Source: Phytophthora quininea (Eukaryota; Oomycota; Peronosporomycetes; Peronosporales; Peronosporaceae). From it: DNA of 64,000 bases. The notes under the pieces are model-generated. The model did no database searches. It was not told the DNA's origin and saw nothing but the letters and a program-made list of their open reading frames with translations. Shown piece by piece: positions 1 to 9,661 of the stretch. Numbering within the stretch: the first letter of the stretch is position 1; each line of letters opens with the position of its first letter. A program made the position numbers and the translations under genes. The stretch is from contig JAAVTG010000917.1 of assembly GCA_011947345.1 (NCBI GenBank), positions 111,456-175,455 of the forward strand, in the 5' to 3' direction.

Positions 1-1506
1 GATGTGACTGCGCCAGTACTGGCAGCCGCAACAGAATCTGTTGTGACAACCCCGCTGAGTGGCATGGGTCTATCCCATACGACAGACAAAAGCGAGGAAG
101 AGTTGGCTCTCGATGCAGCGTTAGCGCGTGACTTGGGCAAGAAATGTCTTCGCCAAGGTCAACAAGGTCTGGCCGAAAAATATTTCCAGACGTCATTGGA
201 GCTTTTTCCTTTGCCCAGAGTGAACCACTTGTTGGATAAAGCCAAGAGCCTTCGTCTAGAGAGTGAACAAAACGATGGGCCATTGTTGGATCCGAAATTC
301 GCACAGCTTCCGTCAACCTCAGCAACTAGCGGAAAGAATGTTGCGATTCAGCGGCTGCGCGATCAGCTAGAGAAAGCAGACTCAAACACTCCAGCTTGTA
401 CTATGTTGGAACGTGAAATTAGCAAGCTTGAGGGGTTTTCAGAGAACGATTCTGAGTTTTCGTCGGCTTTTCGATGGGTAGAGTGGTTAATGGCTCTACC
501 GTGGGGAGACCCTAGCTCTGGTCTGCAGAGTGAGAAGTTCTACGACTCGAAGAGGAATCTATTTGACCGACTGAATGAGCTGGAACTTGAAAAACTAGAC
601 TCTCACCGCAAGAAGGCGGCATGCACCATCCAGCGTACGTTTCGCGGCAGATATGCCGCCCATTTGGCTTTGCGAGCAGACTCAGCAGCTCGGATTCAGG
701 CTGTGGTGAGAGGCCGACTAGCTCGTCAGCATTACAATTCCCCGAAGCAAACAACTCGTGAAGATCACGTTCAGCTGCCTTCTAGGATGGTGTATGAACA
801 CGATGGCACCGACGTTGCTGGGGCATTGGACTTGGACTACACAAGCGCGATTGATCCAACGTTGTATCGCCAATTGAAAGCAGACTGTCGGCAGATGAGG
901 CTGATTGCTGGGCAACAGGTTTTGGAGCAAAGCTTTTTCGTGTGGTACAGCTCGTCACGTGCGATTACGACAGCTCTGGTCTCGGGAAGAGCACGCTCTA
1001 CTTTGCAGGATCCGACGCAGCTCTGACAGGGTCGGTGTTTTTCGTTTGGAGTCGATGGGGAAAGCGTCGAGATGAAAAGTGCCAAAGCTCCTTGGGAGGC
1101 CCGTACGAAGGCGAGATTGATGCCCAGCGCCGCTTTGATCGGATCATAGGCGAGACGCAGCGTCGGAATGGGCGCAAAAATGACAATTCGTCACATCAAA
1201 ATGCTGGATGGCAGCGAAGTGCTCGAGGTATTGCATCTGCATAATCCACTATCCTCACAACAGAACTTCCTCTTGAATTTATACCACACCTCGTGCTGCT
1301 CTTTGTAGACTTGTTCAGCACTTGAAGCAATTTGTTGAAAATAAGCAACATGCTGACAAGTTTGAGGACATTCACGGATCGGCGCAATGCTGACCGCGGG
1401 TGAAACCGATTCTCCTGGTAGCGGCCCGACAACAGCGTGTAGGGCCGGCACTACATTGGCAGAATTTTTACCACGTATGTCGGGAATGCTGCGCTCAAGA
1501 GGTTGA
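1..1506 (+). CDS. IQ-motif (calmodulin-binding) protein, 3' part, reading frame broken
   Basis: The frame is open from the left edge, so the 5' end lies outside the window. The clean part (to about 930) has a helical region followed by two IQ motifs, seen as IQRTFRGRYAAHLA and IQAVVRGRLARQHY, which in this family bind calmodulin or myosin-type light chains. Past a T5 run at 934-938 the coding character moves to another frame (GLGKSTLYFAGSDAALTGSV), then returns to the first frame near 1050 and meets a TAG at 1147-1149. Coding-like stretches such as LVQHLKQFVENKQHADKFED continue near 1310-1380, and the last open piece ends at TGA 1504-1506, 28 bp from the convergent FYVE-GAF stop. An unplaced intron or real decay may both contribute. 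Family beyond the IQ motifs is not recognised. Confidence 0.6.
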
Positions 1507-1534
1507 AGCCACATTCTCCGCACAGGAATCAATG

Positions 1535-2896
1535 TCAATCATTTCTCTCGTTAGAAATGGACACCGAAGCGGAGATGGGACTGTCTTCAATCTCTTTGGC
1601 TAGTGGTCCCTCTTCAGGAAGAAACGATTCTTTCCAGATCGTCGACAACACCGCCGCAAGTGTCGTCACCACCGAGTACTGCATCGTTGTGATATTCCTT
1701 CTAGGCTTTGGATCGACTGCAAACAAATTCGCGATGATAACATCGTCACCAGCTAGGATAGGGGCCCCGAAGAAGAAACAGATGCCTTCGTTCGCTGTGA
1801 CGGTGTTGTAGTGTCGGAAGCGGATGTCGAACGGCGCATTCCGGACGAGAAAAGGCTTCTTGTCCGACAGTAGCAAATGCGCCGAGAACGAGTGTTTCCG
1901 ATCGTTTACAGACACTCCTTGGTATGTTCGCAACGCCGGGATGAACAATTGTTGGTCGCCAAGGATGACGCTGACGAGACCTGTATTCGCTTCCAGCTCC
2001 TTGGCGACCAAGTCACAGATCAGAGCAAGCTCTTCCGTCAAAATGTCTTCATGGTGGAGTTTGTATCGCATGATCAACTCCTCGCGTTCGGCTTCTCTGG
2101 CGTGGTTTGGCACATCTGCCGGCTCTTCAGGCGACCGATACGTGAGCGGGTACTTGCGACGGCCATCCATTTCCGCCAACACACACTTCTCTAGAGGAAC
2201 TTCTGGGATACGGACGTCTAGACACTGCTGCACGAAATACTGAGCTCCGCGGATGAGTCGCGAGTCCGATCGTTGGGCGGACGCCGTGTCTTGCTGGTGC
2301 GACGACGACACGGTAGCGGCCCATTCGTTCTCACTGATGTCGTCCAGCAACACGCCAGCCAAACTGTCGAGTTCCTTGCCGAGGTGCCGCAGAAGCGACA
2401 GCACAGCGTGACGCCGTTCAGGTCGAGACCGAAGCATTTCGGCGAGGTTGACTCCGAGAGGACTGACGCTGGATTGGATCACCCACGGGGAAAACGTGAA
2501 CCCCGTCAGCTCTTCAACATTGACAGCCCAAGTGTTCAGGAGCGGCAGACATTTTTCGCAGCAGCGGATGAAGCGAATCACGAGCTCCACCCGTTCTCGC
2601 TCCATCACTCGTGAACAGGGCTCGCAGACCCAGTGGCCGCACACATGACACAAGTAGGGCTTCCAGATCGTGTTAAACGATCGCTGGCAGTAGGAGCAAA
2701 ATTCCGCTCGTGATCGCGGAGAAGCAGTGGTCGAGGCCTCTGCGGGTGGATCGAGTATGAGGGCTTGGAAGCCGATGTGTCGCCGTCGAACTAAAAGCTG
2801 CTGTCGGGTGAGTCGAGTGAATATGGGGTGGTCCGATCTAGTGGAGGCCACCGTGCAACGAGTCAATGCAGGGATGTCTGACCTTGCGGAGCGCAT
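1535..2896 (-). CDS. FYVE-like zinc finger plus GAF domain protein, copy 1 (intact)
   Basis: An uninterrupted 453-residue frame. Residues 67-116 hold eight cysteines in a FYVE-type spacing (C67/C70, C83/C86, C91/C94, C113/C116; core LCHVCGHWVCEPCS), but the basic RRHHC patch that binds phosphatidylinositol 3-phosphate is absent, so lipid binding is uncertain. Residues about 289-437 form a GAF-like domain (a small-ligand sensor fold) with the DPKPRRNITTMQYSVV signature shared by all four local copies. It is the only member here with an intact frame. Its first 670 coding bases, through the finger, are nearly identical to copies 3 and 4, whereas its GAF half is clearly diverged. It is head-to-head with copy 2, the start codons being about 110 bp apart. 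A signalling-adaptor role is inference. Confidence 0.85.
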   Translation of the reverse strand: MRSARSDIPALTRCTVASTRSDHPIFTRLTRQQLLVRRRHIGFQALILDPPAEASTTASPRSRAEFCSYCQRSFNTIWKPYLCHVCGHWVCEPCSRVMERERVELVIRFIRCCEKCLPLLNTWAVNVEELTGFTFSPWVIQSSVSPLGVNLAEMLRSRPERRHAVLSLLRHLGKELDSLAGVLLDDISENEWAATVSSSHQQDTASAQRSDSRLIRGAQYFVQQCLDVRIPEVPLEKCVLAEMDGRRKYPLTYRSPEEPADVPNHAREAEREELIMRYKLHHEDILTEELALICDLVAKELEANTGLVSVILGDQQLFIPALRTYQGVSVNDRKHSFSAHLLLSDKKPFLVRNAPFDIRFRHYNTVTANEGICFFFGAPILAGDDVIIANLFAVDPKPRRNITTMQYSVVTTLAAVLSTIWKESFLPEEGPLAKEIEDSPISASVSISNERND

Positions 2897-3007
2897 GTGT
2901 GTGCTGAAGAGCCCGTGAGGAAGTCTATAGTACCCGTTGGTTTCGCAGTTGCAAGGGGTTTCATGGGACTTTCAGTCGTGGATTTCGCTCGAGGGATTCC
3001 GAGCAGG

Positions 3008-4273
3008 ATGAACAACTCGAGAGACCACCCTGTCTTCAGGCGGCTGAATCGCCAGCAGCTCATCACTCGTCGGCGCAGCCTCGGTCTCCAGCCCCTCGTG
3101 CTCCACCCCGACTTCGCCAGCTCCCGCAAGTCTCGCTGCAAACACTGCGGCCGACGGTTCAACCCCATCTGGAAAAACTATCTGTGCCATCTCTGCGGTC
3201 GGTGGATCTGCGAGCCGTGCTCCAGCGTCGTGGAGCGGGAGCGAGATGTCCTGCTCGTCCGGTTCGTGCGCTGCTGCGTGACGTGCCTCAAGATGCTCAA
3301 CAAGATCCCGGAGCCGGAGTTGATCATGCCGTACATGGCGGTGCCTTACGTAAGCGCGAGCTCCAATAGCCAACTTGGTCTACACCTTGCAGACGTGCTA
3401 CGTAAAAGAAGGAGCTCCGTCCGGCAGTGCTGCAGCTTCTCAGCTGCCTGGGCCGGCCACTCGGTACCGACGACAAAATCCTCGCCGAGATCCGAGAGGA
3501 CGAGTGGATGGCAGCGATCGAGACGCTCTCGAGCCCGACGTCGGTGGACTGTGCCAATCGGACCAAGAGCGGCAACCAGAGACGACGTGAAAAGCGACGC
3601 AATGGAGACAGCGGCGTCAAGCCTGGCAACTGAGTGGGTGCAGTTCCTCGTCCAGCAGTGCTTTGAAGTGTCGCTCTCTGAGTTGTCGCTGGACGAGTGC
3701 GTGGTGGCGGAAGCGGACGGCACGAGGACGTACCCGATTTTCTACGACGAGGAGACAGACATGCCCTTCGCACCAGGCACCGCCAACGAAGTCGAGCGAG
3801 ACGAGTGCATGGTCAAATGCAACTTGCTAGACCGAGGGATCTCTGAGCACAAGGACGTTCAGCTCATCTGCCACCTCGCAGCCAAAGAGCTTGACGCGTT
3901 GGCGGGGACGATCACGACCGTCCAAGGCGAGAAGCAGTACGCGCTGACCATCGTCAACGACTCGGTTTGTGTGAGCACCGACCGCTCCAAAAGCTTCTGC
4001 GCGCACGCCTTTGCTTGCGGCCAGCCCTTCATGGTGCGGAATACGATGCTCGACGTGCGCTTCCGTAACTTTGCCTGTGTACGGGGCGACACTGAAGCTG
4101 CTACCAGTCGAGTTTTGTTCTACTTTGCATTTCCCATCATGGCGCCGAGGACGAACATAGCCATTGCCTTGCTTTGTGTGATGGATCACAAGCCCAGGAA
4201 GAGTATCACCACCATGCAGTACACGATCCTCAAGACCCTATCGGAAACGTTGACGGCGCTGTGGGATAACTAG
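3008..4273 (+). CDS. FYVE-like zinc finger plus GAF domain protein, copy 2
   Basis: I start at ATG 3008 because the following residues (MNNSRDHPVFRRLNRQQL) align with the N-terminus of the other copies; the frame is open upstream to 2897. It has the same eight-cysteine finger (CKHCGRRF, LCHLCGRWICEPCS, CCVTC) and a C-terminal GAF-like domain. It is the most divergent of the four copies and shows no recent sequence exchange. Between about 3404 and 3590 the family-like sequence lies in another frame (VLQLLSCLGRPLG, then AEIREDEWMAAIETLSS), and family similarity resumes in the original frame at TEWVQFLVQQCFEV. There is thus a shift at the A4 run 3404-3407 and a compensating shift of opposite sign later, leaving one long open frame with about 55 altered residues. 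Confidence 0.75.
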   Translation: MNNSRDHPVFRRLNRQQLITRRRSLGLQPLVLHPDFASSRKSRCKHCGRRFNPIWKNYLCHLCGRWICEPCSSVVERERDVLLVRFVRCCVTCLKMLNKIPEPELIMPYMAVPYVSASSNSQLGLHLADVLRKRRSSVRQCCSFSAAWAGHSVPTTKSSPRSERTSGWQRSRRSRARRRWTVPIGPRAATRDDVKSDAMETAASSLATEWVQFLVQQCFEVSLSELSLDECVVAEADGTRTYPIFYDEETDMPFAPGTANEVERDECMVKCNLLDRGISEHKDVQLICHLAAKELDALAGTITTVQGEKQYALTIVNDSVCVSTDRSKSFCAHAFACGQPFMVRNTMLDVRFRNFACVRGDTEAATSRVLFYFAFPIMAPRTNIAIALLCVMDHKPRKSITTMQYTILKTLSETLTALWDN

Positions 4274-4311
4274 CGCTCCACGATTAATATATTCGACGCA
4301 TGCGTCTCCAT

Positions 4312-5256
4312 TTACTGTGGTTGCTCCTGTTGTTGTTCCTTCAATTTTAACTGCTGGTCCTGATAGACCATGAATGGAGTGCGAGGCTTCGGAGCGACGA
4401 TCGGGAATCCCCGTCGTCCGAAACACTCTTTGAATCGCAACCTACTCGTTAAATGACCACGTTTGATTCGATCGCAGTGTTCTCGGTCGCAACAGTCCTC
4501 GCAGAAGTATCGGCTGCTGCATTCCAAGCAGAGGACGTCAGCAGGCCGCCTCCGCCCTTGTGCAGTGCAGTCCGAGCAAAATTGGGCCTCGGTTGTCGTC
4601 GGTGGGTCTCGGTTGATTAAAATTCTCTGAGGCAAAATCTTAGCGAGCAAAGCGCGACGCTTGTCTTCCTTTTCTCGCTGCTCTCGCTCCAGCTGTGCCG
4701 TCTCTAGCGGGTGCCGCCAAGTACTTTGATTGGTCTCCACATTCCAATAGTACGCAGTGTACGGGGGCTCGTTCAAGTAGCACCGTTGCCAACCCTCACG
4801 AAGAAGTGCTGCATCCTCCTCAGCAACCGCAGGGTCCACAGGCTCAGCGGACAGTGTGAAGACCGTCGTTAGCAGTTGGTCTGGATCGCCGACATTTAAC
4901 AACATACAGGCGCTGCGAACGAGGTCCTCTCGTTGGTCGACGAAATGTTGTTGTTGCCGAAGCCACGCCGTACTGGAGTCAGCGACTTCATACCAACTCT
5001 CGTGTAGATCCACCAGGTGCGTGGCACAGTAGACAAGCACCAGTACGGTTGTCCAGATGACGTTGGAGATATCGTCCTTGGGTGTGGGCACGATGAGGAG
5101 ACGTTGGTAGGGGATTGACAAACACTTTGCTAGCGCCTTGGACGGCGACCAGCCTTCGTTGGGTTTGACGCTGCGGCAGATCACATCCGCCACTTTCTCG
5201 GGGCTGAACGCACTTCCATCGGAGGCTTTAGAGCCAACTCCACGGCGTCTGGACAT
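4312..5256 (-). CDS. WW-domain and B-box-like zinc-finger protein
   Basis: An intact 314-residue frame. A WW domain occupies residues about 152-185 (GWQRCYLNEPPYTAYYWN, conserved tryptophans 156 and 180), expected to bind proline-rich ligands. A short charged helix follows (about 185-205), then a cysteine/histidine-rich module at about 227-268 (CSDC, CLEC, CEDCCDREHC, H268) resembling a B-box-type zinc finger. The tail is rich in Gln and Lys. The N-terminal 145 residues are helical with no recognised domain. The start lies 70 bp from the ATG of FYVE-GAF copy 3 on the opposite strand, so the two almost certainly share one promoter region. No substrate can be assigned; a scaffold or adaptor role is inference. 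Confidence 0.8.
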   Translation of the reverse strand: MSRRRGVGSKASDGSAFSPEKVADVICRSVKPNEGWSPSKALAKCLSIPYQRLLIVPTPKDDISNVIWTTVLVLVYCATHLVDLHESWYEVADSSTAWLRQQQHFVDQREDLVRSACMLLNVGDPDQLLTTVFTLSAEPVDPAVAEEDAALLREGWQRCYLNEPPYTAYYWNVETNQSTWRHPLETAQLEREQREKEDKRRALLAKILPQRILINRDPPTTTEAQFCSDCTAQGRRRPADVLCLECSSRYFCEDCCDREHCDRIKRGHLTSRLRFKECFGRRGFPIVAPKPRTPFMVYQDQQLKLKEQQQEQPQ

Positions 5257-5326
5257 TTTTCAATAGCAACGTCCAGGTTGTTGCCGGGGTTTCGTTGCGC
5301 GACTGAGCAGTATTGAATTTGACTCC

Positions 5327-6603
5327 ATGCAGTCGACACGCTCAGACCACCCCATATTCACTCGACTCACCCGACAGCAGCTTTTAGTTCGACGGCGACA
5401 CATCGGCTTCCAAGCCCTCATACTCGATCCACCCGCAGAGGCCTCGACCACTGCTTCTCCGCGATCACGAGCGGAATTTTGCTCCTACTGCCAGCGATCG
5501 TTTAACACGATCTGGAAGCCCTACTTGTGTCATGTGTGCGGCCACTGGGTCTGCGAGCCCTGTTCACGAGTGATGGAGCGAGAACGGGTGGAGCTCGTGA
5601 TTCGCTTCATCCGCTGCTGCGAAAATGTCTGCCGCTCCTGAACACTTGGGCTGTCAATGTTGAAGAGCTGACGGCGTTCACGTTTTCCCCGTGGGTGATC
5701 CAATCCAGCGTCAGTCCTCTCGGAGTCAACCTCGCCGAAATGCTTCGGTCTCGACCTGAACGGCGTCACGCTGTGCTGTCGCTTCTGCGGCACCTCGGCA
5801 AGGAAGTCGACAGTTTGGCTGGCGTGTTGCTGGACGACATCAGTGAGAACGAATGGGCCGCTACCGTGTCGTCGTCGCACCAGCAAGACACGGCGTCCGC
5901 CCAACGATCGGACTCGCGACTCATCCGCGGAGCTCAGTATTTCGTGCAGCAGTGTCTAGACGTCCGTATCCCAGAAGTTCCTCTAGAGAAGTGTGTGTTG
6001 GCGGAAATGGATGGCCGGCGTAGCTATCCGCTGACTTATCACTCGCCTCTAGAGCCTCCAGAAGCGCCATCGCACACCAGGGAAGCCGAGCGCGAGAAAT
6101 GGATCCGACGGTATCGGCTAGAGACGGAAGACGTGATGACAGAGGAGCTCGCGCTAATTTGCGATCTGGCGGCGAAGGAGCTGGGAGCGACCATCGGCCT
6201 CGTCAGTGTCATTTGTAAACACCGACATCAGTTCCTGCCGGCGATGCGCAACGTGAACGGCACGTCAACTTTCGACCGCAAGCATTCCTTCAACGCCCAC
6301 TTGCTGCTGTCGGATAACAAGCCGCTCCTAGTGCGGAACGCTCACTTGGACATTCGCTTTCGCCATTTTGGAGTGGTCACTGCTGGAGACGGCGTGTCAT
6401 CTTTCTTCGGCGTCCCCATTACGGCGGGCGACGGAGTCATCGTCGCTGCTCTTTTCGTAGTGGACCCAAAACCTCGGAAGAACATCACGACGATGCAGTA
6501 CTCGGTCGTGACCACATTAGCGGAATTGTTGTCGACCATGTGGGAAAAGAAGTTCGGCCGACGAAAGCCAAAGAAAATTCAGGCGCGTCTTGATGCCTCG
6601 TGA
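5327..6603 (+). CDS. FYVE-like zinc finger plus GAF domain protein, copy 3 (one frame break)
   Basis: Starts MQSTRSDHPIF and follows copy 1 through the zinc finger. The frame breaks at 5622-5625, where this copy has AAAA and intact copy 1 has five A; after the break the sequence continues in the next frame through the end of the finger, the linker and the GAF domain to 6603. Bases 5339-6017 are almost identical to copies 1 and 4, then identity falls abruptly and the GAF half is a distinct sequence (for example CKHRHQFLPAMRNVNG). If the missing A is a sequencing error, the product would be about 425 residues. The same A4 run is present in copy 4. Confidence 0.75.
5339..6017 (+). repeat. Near-identical FYVE-half tract shared by copies 1, 3 and 4
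   Basis: This 679 bp tract recurs at 6827-7505 (direct) and at 2160-2833 (inverted, in copy 1). The only differences I noticed are one G/C change between copies 3 and 4, one G/C change against copy 1, and the A5/A4 run. Similarity drops at once to ordinary paralogue level on the 3' side (after GAAATGGATGGCCG) and disappears on the 5' side. The sharp edges inside otherwise diverged genes point to gene conversion rather than whole-gene duplication. Confidence 0.8.
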
Positions 6604-6775
6604 GAGCATTTTTCCTCGCGATGTTTAGTACCGACAGCTTGTAGAATACAGCCTTTTGACATCCCATTACTTGTCCAACGTGCATGCAGGCGTTTGTAGA
6701 TTCATACCCCTTGCATTTTGGACGGTAGTTTCGCCTTCCCGTATTTGGACCAACCTGCATCACCGCGCAAACTCC

Positions 6776-8134
6776 ATGCAAGGGCGTGCGGAACCGCGGC
6801 CTGCTCTACTCTCCGCACCATCAACTCGCTCAGACCACCCCATATTCACTCGACTCACCCGACAGCAGCTTTTAGTTCGACGGCGACACATCGGCTTCCA
6901 AGCCCTCATACTCGATCCACCCGCAGAGGCCTCGACCACTGCTTCTCCGCGATCACGAGCGGAATTTTGCTCCTACTGCCAGCGATCGTTTAACACGATC
7001 TGGAAGCCCTACTTGTGTCATGTGTGCGGCCACTGGGTCTGCGAGCCCTGTTCACGAGTGATGGAGCGAGAACGGGTGGAGCTCGTGATTCGCTTCATCC
7101 GCTGCTGCGAAAATGTCTGCCGCTCCTGAACACTTGGGCTGTCAATGTTGAAGAGCTGACGGCGTTCACGTTTTCCCCGTGGGTGATCCAATCCAGCGTC
7201 AGTCCTCTCGGAGTCAACCTCGCCGAAATGCTTCGGTCTCGACCTGAACGGCGTCACGCTGTGCTGTCGCTTCTGCGGCACCTCGGCAAGGAACTCGACA
7301 GTTTGGCTGGCGTGTTGCTGGACGACATCAGTGAGAACGAATGGGCCGCTACCGTGTCGTCGTCGCACCAGCAAGACACGGCGTCCGCCCAACGATCGGA
7401 CTCGCGACTCATCCGCGGAGCTCAGTATTTCGTGCAGCAGTGTCTAGACGTCCGTATCCCAGAAGTTCCTCTAGAGAAGTGTGTGTTGGCGGAAATGGAT
7501 GGCCGTCGCTGCTACCCGCTTACATATCCTTCGTCGTCTGAGGTGCCGCTTGTGCCAAACCACCCGATGGAGTCCGCGAGAGAGGAGTGGCTCGTGCGCT
7601 ACAACCTCCACAAGGAAGACGCCCCTCCCGTGTCGGAGGAGGTGGCTCTGATCTGCGACCTGGTCGCCAAGGAGATGGAGTCAGCCATCGGCTGCACCAC
7701 CGTCGTCATGGGCGAGCGCCAGTGGTTCCTCCCGGCCATGCGCTCCGAGGACGGAGGCGTGCTGGTCAACGAGGGCAAAGAGTCCTTCGGCGCACTCGCT
7801 GCTGACGCGCAACTTGCCGCTGCTGGTGCGCAACGCGCAGCTGGATGTCCGCTTCCGAAACTACAAGGTGGTGACCGCCAAGAGCAGCAGCCTGCAGTTC
7901 TTCTTCGGGGTGCCGGTGCTAGCGGGCGATGGCGTCGTGGTGGCCACGCTCTGCGCGCTCGACACGCGGCCGCGGAAGAGCATCACAACTACGCAGTTCT
8001 CGGTGGTCAAGGCACTGGCCGACGTGGTGGGCACCGTCTGGAAGGAGGCGCTGGACGTCAAGGCAAGTGATTGCCCCGACCTCGCGCCGACTAATCAAAC
8101 GCTGCGTCATCTTGTCGTCTCGGCGCCGCACTGA
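6776..8134 (+). CDS. FYVE-like zinc finger plus GAF domain protein, copy 4 (two frame breaks)
   Basis: ATG 6776 is the nearest start; the N-terminal leader (MQGRAEPRPALLSAPS) is unique to this copy. From 6827 to 7505 it matches copy 3 almost base for base, then switches sharply to a different GAF-half sequence. Break 1 is the A4 run at 7110-7113, shared with copy 3. Break 2, near 7785-7795, shifts the frame in the opposite sense; after it the usual LLVRNAQLDVRFRNYK and DTRPRKSITTTQFSVV signatures reappear and end at 8134. The GAF half is more GC-rich than in the other copies. Two breaks of opposite sign make a real pseudogene more likely here than for copy 3, though this is unproven. Confidence 0.65.
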
Positions 8135-8569
8135 CGTGGCGAGTCCTTCCGCTGGGGGCAACGCGCCTCGCGCCAATGGCAACAACTCGAGCCACGCGCC
8201 GACGGGCGATGGACCACCGGCAGAGCACCGCCTTCCATTTTGGTGGGAGACTCGGCCAAGAGCTCGAGGCTGGCGCTCGGCGGCGACGCGATGGAGCTGC
8301 AATGGTGAGTAGCAGGTGAGACCGTCTTGCCTCGGCGACGCCGTCACAGGTCAGGAAAAAGGCAACGCGATGGTGAGCGTGCGTTCTGGTGGTCTCTCAC
8401 CCCGCCGCACACGTCACAGCTTGCGGTTGTATGCGTAGTTGCCGAAAAATGACTTGGGTTTTGTATGAGCACGTGGCTTTGTCTCGTCGTCGGAGCCTCA
8501 GCTCAACTGCCGCCTCATTCCTGGTCTTGCTCGTGACTCCATCCATCAGTAGGAAACTCGCTTCAGGAC
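8135..8569. other. Intergenic stretch between FYVE-GAF copy 4 and the cytochrome b5 gene
   Basis: 435 bp of GC-rich sequence with only overlapping short frames that show no recognisable domain. It should hold the 3' end of copy 4 and the promoter of the cytochrome b5-domain gene. I see no repeat, RNA gene or clear core promoter. Confidence 0.4.
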
Positions 8570-9460
8570 ATGGTGGGCGACGTCGTAGCGCTCACACAGC
8601 ACGCCCCACTCCGCAGCCACCCCAAGGGCAAGGCGACGGCAGAGATGAGCGCGTCCCAGACCTTCTGCCCCGAGCCGCAGCTCTTCAGAACGCCAGTGTC
8701 CGCCCCAAGCGCCATGGGCTCGTGCTACCCCAAGTGCATGGGCGAGCCGGAGACGCAGGCTGCCGCGCGCGCTCGGAGACCCTCTACGGACCGAGCATCC
8801 AGCGGCCTGTACAGCGACAACCAGGCGGAGCTGCTGGCCAGCATGCGGACGTTCGACTTGGAGGAGCTGGGTCTGAGCACGGAGGCCTCGGTGGTCGTGC
8901 AGGAGACGCAGCTGGAGGTCGAGTACGAGGAGAATGACGAAGAGCACCAGCAGGCAAGAGCAGATGCCGCGCAGTGCGCTCCTAGCGCCTGTGGGCTGCT
9001 GGAGGACAAGGAGACGCCACTAGTGGACAGCAGACGGCGCCTGAGGGCAGGAAGCGAGGCGGTAGCCCCCACGTCCGGCCTCAAGGGCAAGAGCGTCATC
9101 TTCGAGCAGGACAAGACGCCGCTGGAGTACAGTAACTCGACCACCGACCAAGGGGACGAGCCGGCGCGCTGCTCTAAAGTTCACAAGCTCTGCATGTGCG
9201 AGCTGAAGTTGCACCGCTCGCTCGAGAGCTGCTGGCTCGTGTCCAGCGGCCAGGTGTACGACGTCACGGGGTTGGTCACGGCCCACCCGGGCGGCGAGCG
9301 CTCCATCCTGCGCAAAGCCGGCGGCCCGGACTGCGCGCGAGACATGAAATTCCACACCAAGAAGGCGCGCAAGATGATGGACAAGTGCTTCATCGGCAAG
9401 CTCGAGCCCTGCGGAGACGACGCCGACTGCTCTGGCGACGCCAATTGCAGCATCATGTAA
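8570..9460 (+). CDS. Cytochrome b5-domain protein with a C-terminal CaaX-like motif
   Basis: A 296-residue frame. The C-terminal third is a cytochrome b5-like haem-binding domain (WLVSSGQVYDVTGLVTAHPG): the first axial histidine is in HPGG at residue 239 and the second in MKFHTKKA at about residue 262. Such domains carry electrons to desaturases or hydroxylases or act in sterol/haem binding. The N-terminal 200 residues look disordered and acidic. The protein ends CSIM, which fits a CaaX prenylation box, so it may be tethered to membrane by a lipid rather than by the usual C-terminal helix; no hydrophobic segment is visible. The start is uncertain: ATG 8570 gives the longest frame, ATG 8645 is an alternative. 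No frame break is apparent. Confidence 0.75.
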   Translation: MVGDVVALTQHAPLRSHPKGKATAEMSASQTFCPEPQLFRTPVSAPSAMGSCYPKCMGEPETQAAARARRPSTDRASSGLYSDNQAELLASMRTFDLEELGLSTEASVVVQETQLEVEYEENDEEHQQARADAAQCAPSACGLLEDKETPLVDSRRRLRAGSEAVAPTSGLKGKSVIFEQDKTPLEYSNSTTDQGDEPARCSKVHKLCMCELKLHRSLESCWLVSSGQVYDVTGLVTAHPGGERSILRKAGGPDCARDMKFHTKKARKMMDKCFIGKLEPCGDDADCSGDANCSIM

Positions 9461-9615
9461 CTCGGTAGACTGGCACGAAGCGTGCGGAAAGAGTGGAGCC
9501 CACGCCTTCTCTGTGTACTTTTAGGACCGACGGCGGCGATAGACGAAGCGTCCACCAGATTTTTATTTACCTCTCACAAGAGAACTCGTTTCTTCCTCCG
9601 TCGTCTAAGCTTGCC

Positions 9616-9640
9616 ACGTACTAGTAGTAGTAGTAGTAGG
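9616..9640 (+). repeat. Short (AGT)n microsatellite
   Basis: Six tandem AGT/TAG units just downstream of the ARPC4 stop codon. The length is likely to vary between isolates; no function is implied. Confidence 0.7.
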
Positions 9641-9661
9641 CAGTACAGGCAATAGAGCAGC

